Positions 21,976-32,508 are shown, counted from the stretch's first letter. The stretch is 64,000 nt of DNA from Vibrio cidicii (GCF_009763805.1 NZ_CP046804.1:2914001-2978000); one strand, 5' to 3'. Numbers and translations: made by a program. Notes: generated by a model not told the origin, from the sequence alone.

Positions 21976-23230
21976 TTGGACTATTTCAATTATCAGGATG
22001 ATGGCCAACTGTGGGCCGAAGGCGTTGCGCTGTCTCAACTGGCGCAGCAATATGGTACGCCGCTGTACGTCTATTCACGTGCCACATTAGAGCGCCACTG
22101 GAAAGCCTTTGATCAGTCTGTTGAAAACCATCCTCATCTGGTTTGCTACGCGGTAAAAGCCAACTCCAACCTTGGTGTGCTCAATGTGTTGGCGCGTCTT
22201 GGTTCCGGCTTTGATATCGTCTCTGGCGGTGAGCTGGAGCGTGTGATTGCCGCCGGTGGCGACCCGCGTAAAGTGGTGTTTTCTGGCGTGGGTAAAACCG
22301 AAGCTGAGATGCGCCGCGCGCTGGAAACTGAACATCAAATGTTTCAATGTGGAGTCCGAGCCTGAGCTGGAGCGCCTAAACAAAGTGGCCGGTGAGCTGG
22401 GCGTGAAAGCGCCGATTTCACTGCGTATTAATCCCGATGTTGATGCTCAAACTCACCCTTATATTTCGACGGGCCTACGCGACAACAAATTTGGTATTGC
22501 GTTTGACCGCGCACCGGCGGTTTATCAGTTTGCGCAAAGCCTAGAGAACCTCAATGTGCAGGGGATTGATTGCCACATTGGCTCTCAGTTGACTGCACTC
22601 GCGCCGTTCATTGATGCCACAGATCGTCTGTTGGCGCTGATCGATTCCCTTAAAGAGCAAGGCATCACCATCCGTCATCTGGATGTCGGTGGTGGTTTAG
22701 GGGTGGTTTATCGTAACGAGCTGCCGCCGCAGCCGTCAGAGTATGCGAAAGCGCTGCTGGGCCGTCTGGAAAACCATCAAGATCTCGAGCTGATTTTCGA
22801 GCCCGGTCGAGCCATTGCGGCGAATGCGGGTGTACTGCTGACCAAAGTGGAGTTTCTCAAACATACCGAGCACAAAAACTTCGCCATCATTGATGCTGCG
22901 ATGAACGACTTGATGCGCCCGGCGCTTTACCAAGCGTGGCAAGATATCGTGCCGGTGAAGCCACGCAGCGGCGAGGCGGTGACGTATGATCTGGTCGGGC
23001 CGATTTGTGAAACTGGTGATTTCCTCGGTAAAGACCGCTCACTGGTGCTGGCCGAAAATGACCTGCTGGCGGTGCGCAGCGCTGGTGCTTACGGCTTTGT
23101 GATGTCCTCGAACTACAATACTCGTGCTCGCGCTGCAGAAATCATGGTCGATGGCACGCAAAGTTTCCTCGTTCGTCAGCGTGAAGAGCTGCGCAGCTTG
23201 TGGGAACTTGAACACATTCTTCCGGAGTAA
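21976..23230 (+). CDS. lysA: LysA, diaminopimelate decarboxylase (frameshifted as read)
   Basis: A fold-III PLP enzyme making L-lysine from meso-DAP. PLP lysine is in CYAVKANSNL near residue 58; later motifs are HIGSQLT, GGGLGVVY, EPGRAIAANAGVL and CETGDFLGKDR. Start is TTG 21976 after TAAGGGAAGCG. The frame breaks at GAAAC 22324-22328: the first frame stops at 22365 and the correct one continues to 23230. Dropping one A gives LELNIKCFNVESEPELERL and a full 417-residue enzyme. lysA precedes dapF, so the last two steps around meso-DAP are coded together, unlike E. coli where lysA is elsewhere. Confidence 0.93.
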
Positions 23231-23239
23231 CCAGCTTTT

Positions 23240-24070
23240 ATGCATTTCCACTTTTCCAAAATGCACGGTTTGGGTAACGACTTTATGGTGGTCGATTGCA
23301 TTACCCAAAACGTTTACTTCTCGCAAGAACTGATCCGCCGCTTGGCGGATCGTCACACAGGCGTTGGCTTCGACCAACTGCTGGTGGTCGAGGCGCCCTA
23401 TGATCCCGAAACGGATTTCCACTACCGTATTTTTAATGCCGATGGTAGCGAAGTCGAGCAGTGTGGCAACGGTGCGCGTTGTTTCGCCCGTTTTGTGCGC
23501 ATGAAAGGGCTGACCAACAAATACAGCATCAGCGTCAGCACCAAGAAAGGCAAAATGATTCTCGACGTAGAAGATGACGACCAGATCACCGTCAATATGG
23601 GTGTGCCGGAATTTGAACCGAGCAAAATTCCATTTCGCGCCAAGCAGAAAGAGAAAACCTACATCATGCGTGTTGGCGAGAAAACGCTGTTTTGCGGTGC
23701 CGTGAGCATGGGCAATCCGCACGTCGTGACCGTGGTGGATGATGTCGATACGGCGGAAGTGGAAACCTTGGGCCCGCTTTTGGAGTCGCACGAACGTTTT
23801 CCAGAGCGCGTTAACGCTGGCTTTATGCAGGTGGTTAATCGCAACCAGATCCGCCTACGCGTGTATGAACGCGGCGCAGGGGAAACCCAAGCTTGCGGCA
23901 GCGGTGCGTGCGGTGCGGTTGCAGTGGGCATTGTGCAGGGCTTACTCGATGAGAGTGTGACGGTCAAGTTGCCCGGCGGTGAGCTACAGATTCAATGGCA
24001 AGGCCCTGGCAAGCCGTTGTACATGACCGGGCCTGCAACACACGTTTTTGACGGACAGCTCTCTTGCTGA
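23240..24070 (+). CDS. dapF: DapF, diaminopimelate epimerase
   Basis: 276 residues. Two catalytic cysteines are visible: [11 protein letters not shown] near 73 and ACGSGACG near 217. It interconverts LL- and meso-DAP for lysine and peptidoglycan synthesis. ATG 23240 gives the standard start [19 protein letters not shown]. It follows lysA by nine bases and is probably in one transcript with lptM, lysA and the next three genes. Confidence 0.97.
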   Translation: MHFHFSKMHGLGNDFMVVDCITQNVYFSQELIRRLADRHTGVGFDQLLVVEAPYDPETDFHYRIFNADGSEVEQCGNGARCFARFVRMKGLTNKYSISVSTKKGKMILDVEDDDQITVNMGVPEFEPSKIPFRAKQKEKTYIMRVGEKTLFCGAVSMGNPHVVTVVDDVDTAEVETLGPLLESHERFPERVNAGFMQVVNRNQIRLRVYERGAGETQACGSGACGAVAVGIVQGLLDESVTVKLPGGELQIQWQGPGKPLYMTGPATHVFDGQLSC

Positions 24071-24089
24071 TGGAACGAGGGGAAATTTT

Positions 24090-24794
24090 TTGTCGTATAT
24101 AGAAGCAGATACGCTGAGCGCAGAAGTGGTGGCCGAGTATCTGAAAGATCACCCAGATTTTTTTATGCAACGTCCCGAGCTGGTGGATCGCTTGTCGTTG
24201 CCGCATCCGGATTTGGGGGCCGTGCCGCTTGTGCATCTGCAACTGAATCGCCAACGTCAGCGAATTGAAGAGCTGGAAGAGGAGATTACTGGCCTGATGT
24301 CATTAGCGGCCAGTAACGATCGAACGTTTTACCAGTTTATGGATCTACAAGGCACAATCTTAAAATGCACCGATTTTAAACAAGTGATCAGTGCCATTGA
24401 GCTGAAAGCGCAACAACTTGGCTTGTGCGCTTATGTGCGTCTGTTTAGTCAGTGTGATGCCAGCGCGCAGCTGAGCAAAGAGCACTATCAACGTTTTGCT
24501 ACCACGCACCTTAACGGCAAAGAGGCCTACTTGGGCCGTTTGCGCAAAGTTGATCGCGAGGCGTTGTTTGGGGAGATGCACGTGCCAGAAATGGGTTCCT
24601 ACGTGATTTTGCCTTTGGTGAAAAAGCAGACGCTCGGCGTGCTGGCTTTTTCCAGTGAAGATGGCGGCCATTTCCAACCCGATATGGATACCTTGTTCTT
24701 GCGCCATCTCTCTTTGGTGGTCGCCCACCTTGCACAAACCCTGCTATGGCAAAACTACGATGACGACAACGCCCAGCACACCTCTGCCAAGTAG
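24090..24794 (+). CDS. DUF484 family protein (YigA-like)
   Basis: A 234-residue DUF484 protein, a GAF-like fold always found between dapF and xerC in gamma-proteobacteria. Start TTG 24090 is preferred: it follows GAGGGGAA and yields SYIEADTLSAEVVAEYLKDHPDFF, the family N terminus, while the open frame upstream runs into dapF. The middle is a coiled coil (QRQRIEELEEEITGLM). Function is not established; context suggests a link to xerC or DAP metabolism. It overlaps xerC by 35 bases. Confidence 0.88.
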   Translation: MSYIEADTLSAEVVAEYLKDHPDFFMQRPELVDRLSLPHPDLGAVPLVHLQLNRQRQRIEELEEEITGLMSLAASNDRTFYQFMDLQGTILKCTDFKQVISAIELKAQQLGLCAYVRLFSQCDASAQLSKEHYQRFATTHLNGKEAYLGRLRKVDREALFGEMHVPEMGSYVILPLVKKQTLGVLAFSSEDGGHFQPDMDTLFLRHLSLVVAHLAQTLLWQNYDDDNAQHTSAK

Positions 24795-25707
24795 CCTGCA
24801 AAAGCCACTGGATCGCTTCTACGAATTTCTGCGTAGCGAGAAAGGGCTGAGTTTGCACACGCAGCGCAACTACAAACAGCAGTTGCAAACCATGGCGCAG
24901 CATCTGGCGGAGATGAACGTTAAGGCGTGGCATGACGTCGATGCCAACTGGGTGCGCCAGTTAGCGGGCAAAGGGATGCGTGAAGGCATGAAAGCCAGCA
25001 GTTTGGCCACGCGTCTCTCATCACTACGCAGTTTTTTTGATTTTCTCATTTTGCGCGGAGAAATCGTCGCCAATCCGGCTAAAGGGGTTTCCGCACCGAG
25101 GAAAAAGCGCCCGCTACCGAAAAATCTCGATGTCGATGAAGTCAATCAACTGCTCGAAGTGGATGAAAATGATCCGTTGTCGATTCGCGATCGCGCCATG
25201 ATGGAGCTGATGTATGGTGCAGGATTGCGTTTGGCGGAACTGGTGAGCATTGACGTGCGAGATGTGCATCTGCGTAGCGGCGAAATTCGCGTGATCGGTA
25301 AAGGTGACAAAGAGCGCAAAGTGCCGTTTGCGGGCATGGCGGTGCAATGGGTCGGCAAGTGGCTAAAAATTCGCAGTGGCTTAGCCGCGCCGGGTGAAAA
25401 TGCGCTGTTTGTCTCTAAATTAGGCGCGCGTATTTCCCATCGCAGTGTGCAAAAGCGCATGGCACAATGGGGACAAAAGCAGGCGGTGGCAAGCCACATT
25501 ACTCCGCATAAACTGCGCCACTCTTTTGCCACGCACATGTTGGAATCGAGCAATAACTTGCGCGCGGTACAAGAGCTGCTGGGACACGAAAATATCTCCA
25601 CCACGCAGATCTATACCCACTTGGACTTTCAGCACTTAGCGGATGTGTATGACCAAGCTCACCCCAGGGCGCGGAAAAAGTCGTCGCAACGCAAAGAGGA
25701 AGAATAA
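24760..25707 (+). CDS. xerC: XerC, site-specific tyrosine recombinase
   Basis: 315 residues. N-terminal SAM-like DNA-binding domain (LHTQRNYKQQLQTMAQHL) and a C-terminal catalytic domain with the tyrosine-recombinase set: Arg in YGAGLRLAELV, HKLRHSFATHML (H-x-x-R), LLGHENISTTQIYTHLD with the nucleophilic Tyr. With XerD it resolves chromosome dimers at dif. ATG 24760 is inside the end of the DUF484 gene; it gives a slightly long but reasonable N terminus. Overlaps yigB by one base. Confidence 0.95.
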   Translation: MTTTPSTPLPSSLQKPLDRFYEFLRSEKGLSLHTQRNYKQQLQTMAQHLAEMNVKAWHDVDANWVRQLAGKGMREGMKASSLATRLSSLRSFFDFLILRGEIVANPAKGVSAPRKKRPLPKNLDVDEVNQLLEVDENDPLSIRDRAMMELMYGAGLRLAELVSIDVRDVHLRSGEIRVIGKGDKERKVPFAGMAVQWVGKWLKIRSGLAAPGENALFVSKLGARISHRSVQKRMAQWGQKQAVASHITPHKLRHSFATHMLESSNNLRAVQELLGHENISTTQIYTHLDFQHLADVYDQAHPRARKKSSQRKEEE

Positions 25708-26441
25708 TGAAATTCTATCGCTCACTGGCACCGATCAAAGCACTGACGTTCGATTTGGACGACACCTTGTACGACAACCGTCCAGTGGTGGTGCGCATGG
25801 AGGCGGAAGTGTTGAGCTGGTTGCACCGCGAACACCCGCAAACGCAGCGTTTTCGTGCCGAGCAATGGCAGGAGATCAAAGCGGCGGTCAGCCGCAAGCA
25901 TCCAGCCGTGTGCCACGATGTGACATTATGGCGAGAAAAACAGTTGCAAACGGCGTTCTTGCAACTGGGTTACGCACCTGAAGAAGCGCGACAGGCTGCT
26001 CAAGACGGGGTGGCGGTGGCGCTTAGTTGGCGTAGCCGGTTAACTGTGCCGCCGCAAACGCATCAGGTACTGAGTGCCTTGGCTGGTGAGTTTCCGCTGG
26101 TGGCGATCACCAATGGCAACGTCGATACCAAAGTGCTTGGCCTTGATGTTTACTTTAAGGCGGTATTGCAAGCGGGGCCAGATGGCGCAGCGAAACCCGC
26201 CGCGGATCTGTTTCTGCTCGCGCAGTCGATGTTGCCATGCTCCCCAGCGAACATTTTGCATGTGGGCGATCATCTGCTCAAAGACGTCGCGGCCGCCAAT
26301 CAGCACGGATTTATGTCGTGTTGGATCAACACCACTCATCGAAGTTTGTACCGCAATGCGAAAGCGCGAAGCCTGCCCCATCTTGAGATTCGGGAATTGC
26401 GGCAATTGCTGCCGCTTTTGCAAGCACACTCTCAATCTTAA
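25707..26441 (+). CDS. yigB: YigB-type HAD phosphatase (FMN phosphatase)
   Basis: 244 residues, HAD superfamily: motif I TFDLDDTLYDN near 14-24, motif II VAITNGN, motif III Lys in AAKPAADLF, motif IV HVGDHLLKD. In E. coli YigB dephosphorylates FMN and 5-amino-6-(5-phosphoribitylamino)uracil in riboflavin synthesis. The xerC-yigB junction (TAATG overlap) is conserved, supporting the name. Last gene of the lptM-lysA-dapF-xerC series. Confidence 0.92.
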   Translation: MKFYRSLAPIKALTFDLDDTLYDNRPVVVRMEAEVLSWLHREHPQTQRFRAEQWQEIKAAVSRKHPAVCHDVTLWREKQLQTAFLQLGYAPEEARQAAQDGVAVALSWRSRLTVPPQTHQVLSALAGEFPLVAITNGNVDTKVLGLDVYFKAVLQAGPDGAAKPAADLFLLAQSMLPCSPANILHVGDHLLKDVAAANQHGFMSCWINTTHRSLYRNAKARSLPHLEIRELRQLLPLLQAHSQS

Positions 26442-26559
26442 CAAGCTGATAACGCGCAAAGCTGGCAAAGCTCAATAAAGATACGTAGATTAGATTTCTC
26501 ATAAATAGAACATAATCTTAGTTTCTTTACTAAGCCACAACGTCAGGACTCACTCGCGT

Positions 26560-29053
26560 ATGCAGACTTTCTCTCTCTGGGCGGATGATCTCGAGCAGTT
26601 ACAAGAACAGATACAAGGCTATGATTGGCAAGTCGATAGCCCCTATTTGATTCAGCTTTTTTCCGCTCAGTCAGCGTCGGTGACCGAAGCTTATGCCCGC
26701 GCTCTTCGCATGAAGTTGCCGCGTGCTGAAATCATCGGACACAGCACTCGCCACATGATCCATGCCGGTGAAATTCTTCATCATGGTTGCTTGATCGTCA
26801 TTAGTCAGTTTACGCATACGCAACTTACCTCCGCCGTGCAACCCTATAGCGGTTTCGCCCGATCTCGACAGCTACGATTTTCGTCATGCGCTCAATCTCA
26901 GCCCGGCCAGTTGCGCTGTGGTCAGTTTTGCCGTGCAAGTGCAGCGGGTCGACTATCCAATCTATAGCGCATTTCGCTGTGAAGAAGCTTGCCCGCCGGT
27001 GGCTGGCGGTTTGGCTCAGGCAACCGAAGATGGCTGCTGGGTGCTGCACCAAGAGAAGGTGTACCACAACGCAGCGGTGGCGGTCGCACTGCATGGCGAC
27101 GCGCTGAAAGTATGGACGCACGCTTATTCGGAGTGGAACCCGGTCGGGATGTATCACAAGGTGACGGCGGCGCAAGGGCGACGATTGATCGCGCTGGGCA
27201 ACAAGTCGGCCTATGACGTATACAAGCATTATCTGGCAGACAATCGCGACATCTCTTTGAATCAGCTCATCAACTTTCCGCTTTATCGTGAAGTGAACAA
27301 CAAAAAGGAAGTGTGTTCGGTGTGCGATATCCACGCCGATGGCAGCATGACCTTTGACCGTGATTGGCAAGTGGGCGATGAGGTACGTTTTTGCTATAAC
27401 CACCCCTCTTTGACGCTGGAGCAGTTAAAGCATGGCGTAATGGAGCTGGCGATGCATCAGCCCGAATCGGTGTTTATCTACAACTGCGCTTCGCGGCTTG
27501 ATTTCATTGACGGTGCCGAAGAAGTGAGTGCCTTCAATGAACTGGCCACCACTAATGGCAGCTATTGCATGGGTGAGATATACAGTGAAGGTGCCTCGCT
27601 GGAGATTTTGCATCATAGCCTAACCTATTTGGCGCTGCGCGAAAGCGACGAAGTAACACGTTTTCACTTGCCCTCCAATGAGATCAGCAGCAGCATTTCA
27701 CCTCTGTTCTGTTTGATCCGCAGCGCCATTGCTGATCTGGACAACATGAATGCGCATATGGAGTACCAGCTTGAGCGTCAGGCGATGCGTCTGCAAGAGA
27801 GCTATCGCCGCGATAGCCGTACTGGACTGCCCAATCGTACTGCGCTTAAAGAGTCCCTCAGTGATATTCAAGCGGACGAGCACCTCCTGACACTCAAGTT
27901 GCTCAATTTTAACCACATCAATGAGAAATACGGTTATCAAGTTGGTGATGAGCTGTTGCAGATGCTATCGGCTCACTTTACCACACGGCTGCGCAAACGC
28001 CTTGGCAAAGGGGCGAATCTGCGTATCTACAGCATTGGGGTGGGAGAGTGGGCGTTTGTCTTTCGTGCCGGGCTGTGCGGTGAAACCATCAAACAGCTTT
28101 TCACCCGATTTGCCGATCTGATCGAACAAACCAACTTTGAACCCTCTGGGCTTGAGCATGTTGATTATCTCTCCATTTCGCTCTGTGGCGGTTTGGCGAG
28201 TCGGCGTGACTTCCCCAATGCCAGTGGTGATGAGCTCTTGCTCAAAGCGATTGAAGCTCGTCGGGCCGGGGTGCGTAACAACACCCACATTTGTGACGCT
28301 AAAGAAGCACAAGTCAGTGAAGAGGCACGCCGTGAGCAGCTCGGCTGGCTGGGTTGTGTCAGCCGCGCCATCTTGCAGCAAAACATCGTTACCTATGCGC
28401 AGCCGATTTTTCACGCCGATGGCAAAACGCCTTCAGCCAAAGAGTGTTTGGTGCGCATTGTGGAAAACGACGGGCGTATTGTGTTGCCGGGGCAGTTTCT
28501 GCCGATTATCACGGGGACTCATCTCTACACTCGTTTAAGCCGGCATATGATCCAAAGCACTCTCGACTACATGCAAGATAAGCAGGAGGCGTTTTCGATT
28601 AACTTGTCACCACAAGATTTGCTCAGTGACAAAACGCTCTTGTTGCTTGAAGCCTCGATCAACCAGCTCAACGATCCTAGCCGCATTGGTTTGGAAGTGC
28701 TGGAGTCGGAGCAAATTAAAGATTACGGGCGGATGATCGAAGTGTGTAGCCACTTTCGCCGCTTGGGGGCGCGCATCATCGTCGATGATTTTGGCTCTGG
28801 TTACTCCAATATTGATGAAATCATCAAGTTGGAACCGGAAATCATTAAGCTCGATGGCAGCTTAATCCGCAATATTGATCAAGATGAGAAGCAGCGCAAA
28901 ATTGCTAACCAACTGGTGCGATTGTGCCAAGTGTTGAATGCAAAAACCGTGGCGGAATTTGTGCACAACCAGCAGGTTTGCCAGATAGTCCAGGACATGG
29001 GAGTCGATTACTTGCAGGGCTATTTCTTAGGTGAGCCGCAACGGCTGTTTTAA
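26560..29053 (+). CDS. FIST-GGDEF-EAL signalling protein, probable c-di-GMP phosphodiesterase (frameshifted as read)
   Basis: The 830-residue restored product has an N-terminal FIST sensor (N and C parts, about residues 1-390), a degenerate GGDEF domain (GVGEWAF in place of GG[DE]EF; RTGLPNRTAL present) and an EAL domain near 590-830. The EAL motif reads ECLVR, but catalytic positions look kept: FSINLSP, LEVLES, VDDFGSGYS, IIKLDGS, VAEF and LQGY. Likely a c-di-GMP hydrolase regulated by a small ligand bound to FIST, with no cyclase activity. The frame breaks at GTTTC 26852-26856; dropping one T gives YSGSPDLDSYDF. No transmembrane segment seen. Monocistronic, after yigB. Confidence 0.88.
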
Positions 29054-29065
29054 GTGCTTAAAGCC

Positions 29066-29100
29066 AACAGCAAGGCTGGCGGGCCTTGCTGTTGTGCTTT
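29066..29100. terminator. Hairpin between convergent EAL gene and tapT
   Basis: AACAGCAAGGC pairs perfectly with GCCTTGCTGTT across a 6-base loop, with GTGCTTT after it. Probably terminates the EAL transcript and possibly tapT from the other side. Confidence 0.65.
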
Positions 29101-29102
29101 CC

Positions 29103-29699
29103 TCACTTGAGTGAGTGGCCACTTCGGTCTGCGTGGAAAACCTGCAAATAGTGTTGCAAAAACTGCTGCATCTGCTGCGCCTGTGCTACCTCGCCACTTT
29201 GCGCTAAAAGTTCGGCGGCGATCTCCATGGTGCACAAATTGCCCGGCTGCTGGTTGCGGCGCAATTGGTAGGCCGATTCCGCTCGGCTATTGATACTCAA
29301 ACAAGGCAATTGTGCCAGCCATTCGCTCTTATTGAGCATTTTCCTCGCCTCCTTCCAAGTACCATCCAAAATCACAAACACGCTTTGACGCTGCTGATCC
29401 GCGCTGCTTTGCTGCACCTGAGGCAAGGTTTGCGCTTGTGGATGCGGGTAGAGCAACACGGGGTAGAGGGCCGGGTCTTCCACCAGCGTCTGCCACTGTG
29501 GTGGTGGCGTTTGACGCTGCCAAATCATCTGTTCGACCTTAATTCCAAACCAGTGCAACAGTTTGCCGCTGTTGCTCAAACGCGCGGGTTCATTTGGGTG
29601 CTGGAGCAAAACGAAACGCAGCGAGCTCTCTATCTGTGGAATATCTCCGCACACGCACTGGTGCAGAAAGCCGCAATGCGGGCAAGGTTGCGCCATCAC
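29103..29699 (-). CDS. tapT: TapT, tRNA-uridine aminocarboxypropyltransferase (DTW domain)
   Basis: 198 residues. N-terminal cysteine cluster CPHCGFLHQCVC and the DTW-domain signature DGTWKEARKM near 113-122. TapT (YfiP) adds the 3-amino-3-carboxypropyl group of SAM to U47 of tRNAs (acp3U47). Start ATG 29699 overlaps the stop of the upstream lipoprotein gene (ATGATG), so the two are coupled. The family is small and the DTW signature is clear. Confidence 0.9.
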   Translation of the reverse strand: MMAQPCPHCGFLHQCVCGDIPQIESSLRFVLLQHPNEPARLSNSGKLLHWFGIKVEQMIWQRQTPPPQWQTLVEDPALYPVLLYPHPQAQTLPQVQQSSADQQRQSVFVILDGTWKEARKMLNKSEWLAQLPCLSINSRAESAYQLRRNQQPGNLCTMEIAAELLAQSGEVAQAQQMQQFLQHYLQVFHADRSGHSLK

Positions 29700-31243
29700 A
29701 AACGCACCCCATCTCGCACTGGGCTGATGCCATCGGCAAACAGTTTGACGCCGCTTATCTGCGCCGCACTCGCCTCTGGTGCTAAGCTTGGGTTGAGTGG
29801 GTAGCTAAGGCCGTTGTATTGCATCCGGTGTTTGCCTGATGCTGCGCCGCCGCCGCTTACCTCAAAAATCAGATCTTGCCAGCCAGAGCTGCGCTGCGTG
29901 CCAAGGTAGATAGGGCTGCGCACCAGCGTGATACGGCTGTTAAAGCGCCACTGGTCGGCGTGATTTTCAAAAATCAGTAAGGTACAACCGCCAGAGCCGC
30001 ACCAGTCAAGCTGAGTAAGCAGCTCAGGATTACCATCGCCGTTCAGATCGTAGGTGAGCCAGCGATATTGGTTATTTTTCGGGTCGGTTTTGTGCAAGCG
30101 AAAGTACTCACGCACAGCACTGTCCACTTTAGCGTTGTAGTCGGCGCTGGCGTTGATGTCGCCGCTGCTTGGTAGCGCCACTTGTTGCTCAGTGTCAGAT
30201 TCGACAGAGACGTTTGAGGACACTTTCGCGGGGTAAAGTACCAGCCCACCTTGAGCAATAGGGTAAACCACGCTGCCGACCTTTTCTTGTTCCGCTTTGA
30301 GCTGTGATCCCGTGCGAGTAAAAATGCGTTCGGTGATCAGTTTTTGCCCTTGGTGACGGGTCATCACCACTTGAATCTGATTGGGATTCAACTGCTGCCA
30401 GTAGCCATGCTCTAAAAGCGGGCGCTCTTGATCGGCGTAGAGATAGCGGGTTTGCGCGCTATGGTCGGCCTTCAACTCCAGATGGACAGAAAATCCGGCC
30501 GATTGGGTTGAGGTCGCCGTGTATAGGCCGCTCCAGTTGGCTGTGGCATCGAGGTTGGAAGTGGTCGCGCAGCCATTAAAGGTGGTTTTGTCCTGTGTGA
30601 GGGTGGCTTTCCAGCCATATAGGGCGTTGTTTTTTGCATCGCGGCACAGGTTTTCGGTCAGTAACAGGCGGCCTGAACTCAGTTGATAGTCGCGTTTACG
30701 TGGGCTCAACTGGCTGCGTTCAATGTCGAGTACCCGAGTCGGCGTGCCTGCTTGCGTGAACGTCAGGTTGTCGCGGTTAAAACTCAGCGACCAATCGGGC
30801 TGGTTGCCAAACGCTCGGGTAGGACGTTTGGCTTGGTCACACTGCTGCTGGCGAGTGGCATCGACGTAGTTGATTTGTTCCACCACAAAACGAGCATCGT
30901 ACTCAGCGGCAAAGCCTTCAGCGGTAGTGCTTTCCAGATGGCCGATGAACTCACCATACAGAGTTTGATAAGGCGTCTGATTGAGAGACATCACTTGCTG
31001 GCGCTGCTGCGCCGAGAGCTGTAGCCAATATTGCTGGTTGCTACCACACGGCGTGAGGTATTGCGTCTCGTGGCCCACCACCGCAGTGCCAGACAAAAGA
31101 AAAGGCTGCGCCACTACGCTGTCTGGCTTGTTTAAACTGGCCTCGGGGGGCGGGGCAGATTCTATAGCGACGTTATCAGAGCTGGAACAGGCTTGCAGTA
31201 GCATCAGCAGCGAGAGTGTGGCTGGGGTTTTCAGCGCCTTCAT
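29696..31243 (-). CDS. Outer-membrane-type lipoprotein with COG3650-like and NlpE-like regions
   Basis: 515 residues. Signal peptide with lipobox LLQACSSS (Cys 19; Ser at +2 suggests the outer membrane). Residues about 145-165 (FGNQPDWSLSFNRDNLTF) resemble the COG3650 lipoprotein domain; residues about 235-290 (NWSGLYTATSTQSAGFSVHL) resemble the NlpE/copper-resistance barrel; then a C-terminal region with DLNGDGNPEL, an EF-hand-like calcium loop. Exact role unknown; probably envelope-stress or adhesion-sensing related by analogy to NlpE. Coupled to tapT, divergent from the truncated EVE gene. Confidence 0.75.
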   Translation of the reverse strand: MKALKTPATLSLLMLLQACSSSDNVAIESAPPPEASLNKPDSVVAQPFLLSGTAVVGHETQYLTPCGSNQQYWLQLSAQQRQQVMSLNQTPYQTLYGEFIGHLESTTAEGFAAEYDARFVVEQINYVDATRQQQCDQAKRPTRAFGNQPDWSLSFNRDNLTFTQAGTPTRVLDIERSQLSPRKRDYQLSSGRLLLTENLCRDAKNNALYGWKATLTQDKTTFNGCATTSNLDATANWSGLYTATSTQSAGFSVHLELKADHSAQTRYLYADQERPLLEHGYWQQLNPNQIQVVMTRHQGQKLITERIFTRTGSQLKAEQEKVGSVVYPIAQGGLVLYPAKVSSNVSVESDTEQQVALPSSGDINASADYNAKVDSAVREYFRLHKTDPKNNQYRWLTYDLNGDGNPELLTQLDWCGSGGCTLLIFENHADQWRFNSRITLVRSPIYLGTQRSSGWQDLIFEVSGGGAASGKHRMQYNGLSYPLNPSLAPEASAAQISGVKLFADGISPVRDGVRL

Positions 31244-31284
31244 GGTATACCTTTTTGTGTATCGAAATCTGCTTGGACACCATT

Positions 31285-31452
31285 ATGGCATATTGGTTGT
31301 TTAAAACTGAACCGGGCACCTTTGCCATCGACACCTTGCGCGTACAAAACATCTCATGTTGGGAAGGAGTACGCAATTATCAAGCAAGAAACCCGGCCAT
31401 CGCGGCGCTGAAAGAAAAGGGCAGGATAGACCTGCCCCAATGTGCGGTTTAG
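31285..31452 (+). pseudogene. EVE-domain protein, truncated after about 40 residues
   Basis: The first 37 residues (MAYWLFKTEPGTFAIDTL and on to CWEGVRNYQARN) are the N terminus of EVE-domain proteins (about 150 residues), which bind modified bases in RNA or DNA. After QARN the family sequence is lost and the frame stops 18 codons later, in the yigL terminator. The residues NPAIAALKEKGR could be a piece of the family C terminus, which would imply an internal deletion of roughly 100 codons, but that is a guess. Too short to fold as an EVE domain. Confidence 0.75.
31413..31438 (-). terminator. Terminator after yigL (minus strand)
   Basis: On the minus strand GGGCAGG, loop TCTAT, CCTGCCC, followed by TTTTCTTT. 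The stem lies within the tail of the truncated EVE frame. Confidence 0.85.
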
Positions 31453-32280
31453 AGCAAGTGTTGCTGTAAGTAGTGGGCGACGGCATCGTCTGTATTGCTG
31501 CCGATCACTTCATTGTCAGGCAGTGCCCGTTTTACTTTCTCGTGTGAGGTTGCCATCACCAAACCTTTGCCCGCCATCGACAGCATTTCAACATCATTCA
31601 TCCCGTCGCCAAACGCAACGCAGTTTTGCAAACCAAGACCCAGCGATTGCGCCACCACTTGTAATGCATCCCCTTTCGAGACCTCTTTGGCCATCACTTC
31701 CAAACACCAAGGGGTGGAAAAGGCGATGTTAAGCTTCTCACCAAAGGCGGCGCGCAGTTCGTTTTCAAACATCACCAAATGCTCGTGGTCTTGCGCTGGG
31801 TGAGTGAAAAAAATCTTGGCAATGCCATCGGTAGGCGCTTGGTCAATGTCGAACAACTGGTAGGTAAAGCCCGAATCTTCGTGGAAGTGACGCAGCGTCT
31901 CATCGTCTCGATCCATCAACCAACGATCATCTTGGTAGATGTGCACAAACAGCATCGGATCGTTTTTGACGATATCGATGATCGGTTGCACCAGTTTCGG
32001 CAGGCACGTTGTTGCTGTACATTAATTGGTCTTGTTGATCGTGCACGCGCGCGCCGTTTGAGGTGATCATGTACGCAGGAATGCCCGTCTGGGCACGAAT
32101 GCCCGCCACATCCACGTGGTGGCGACCGGTGGCAAAAACGAACGTGTAGCCTTGGTTGTGCAGGGCTTTCAGCGTCTGTTTGGAAAACTCGCTCAACTGG
32201 TGGTTGGGGGCCAGTAAGGTGCCGTCTAAATCAGAAGCGACAATTTTGGTGATCTCTCTACAAGGTAAGCGCGTAGTCAT
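31449..32280 (-). CDS. yigL: YigL-like HAD (Cof) sugar-phosphate / pyridoxal-phosphate phosphatase (frameshifted as read)
   Basis: A Cof-type HAD phosphatase: motif I VASDLDGTLLAPNH, motif II VFATGRHH and ITSNGA, Lys in SKGDALQ, motif IV AFGDGMNDVEML. E. coli YigL acts on PLP and sugar phosphates (glucose-6-P in SgrS response). The frame breaks at 31994-31998 (plus-strand GTTTC, coding GAAAC); dropping one A gives NNVPAELVQPIIDIVKN and 276 residues. The first in-frame Met (32280) gives about 11 residues more than the E. coli protein. Downstream of pldB, as in E. coli, with a 228-base gap holding no recognised gene. Confidence 0.88.
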
Positions 32281-32508
32281 GAAACTCTCTTATATCAGCA
32301 AAGGCGAAGGAAGTAGGGCCAATCCACCAGCGCAGAGCGTGCGATACAGGATTGGGTGTTGCACAGGGCGTGGTCAACCCAGCGGTCAACGAGCCCGTGC
32401 AACAAGGGGGAATGGCCACAGTGTAGGGGAAAATACGGAAGAAAAAGAGGGTAAATCCTGTTTTGTTCCTTTCCTCTTTATGCTCTGCGCCGTATACATC
32501 GGTTGGTT

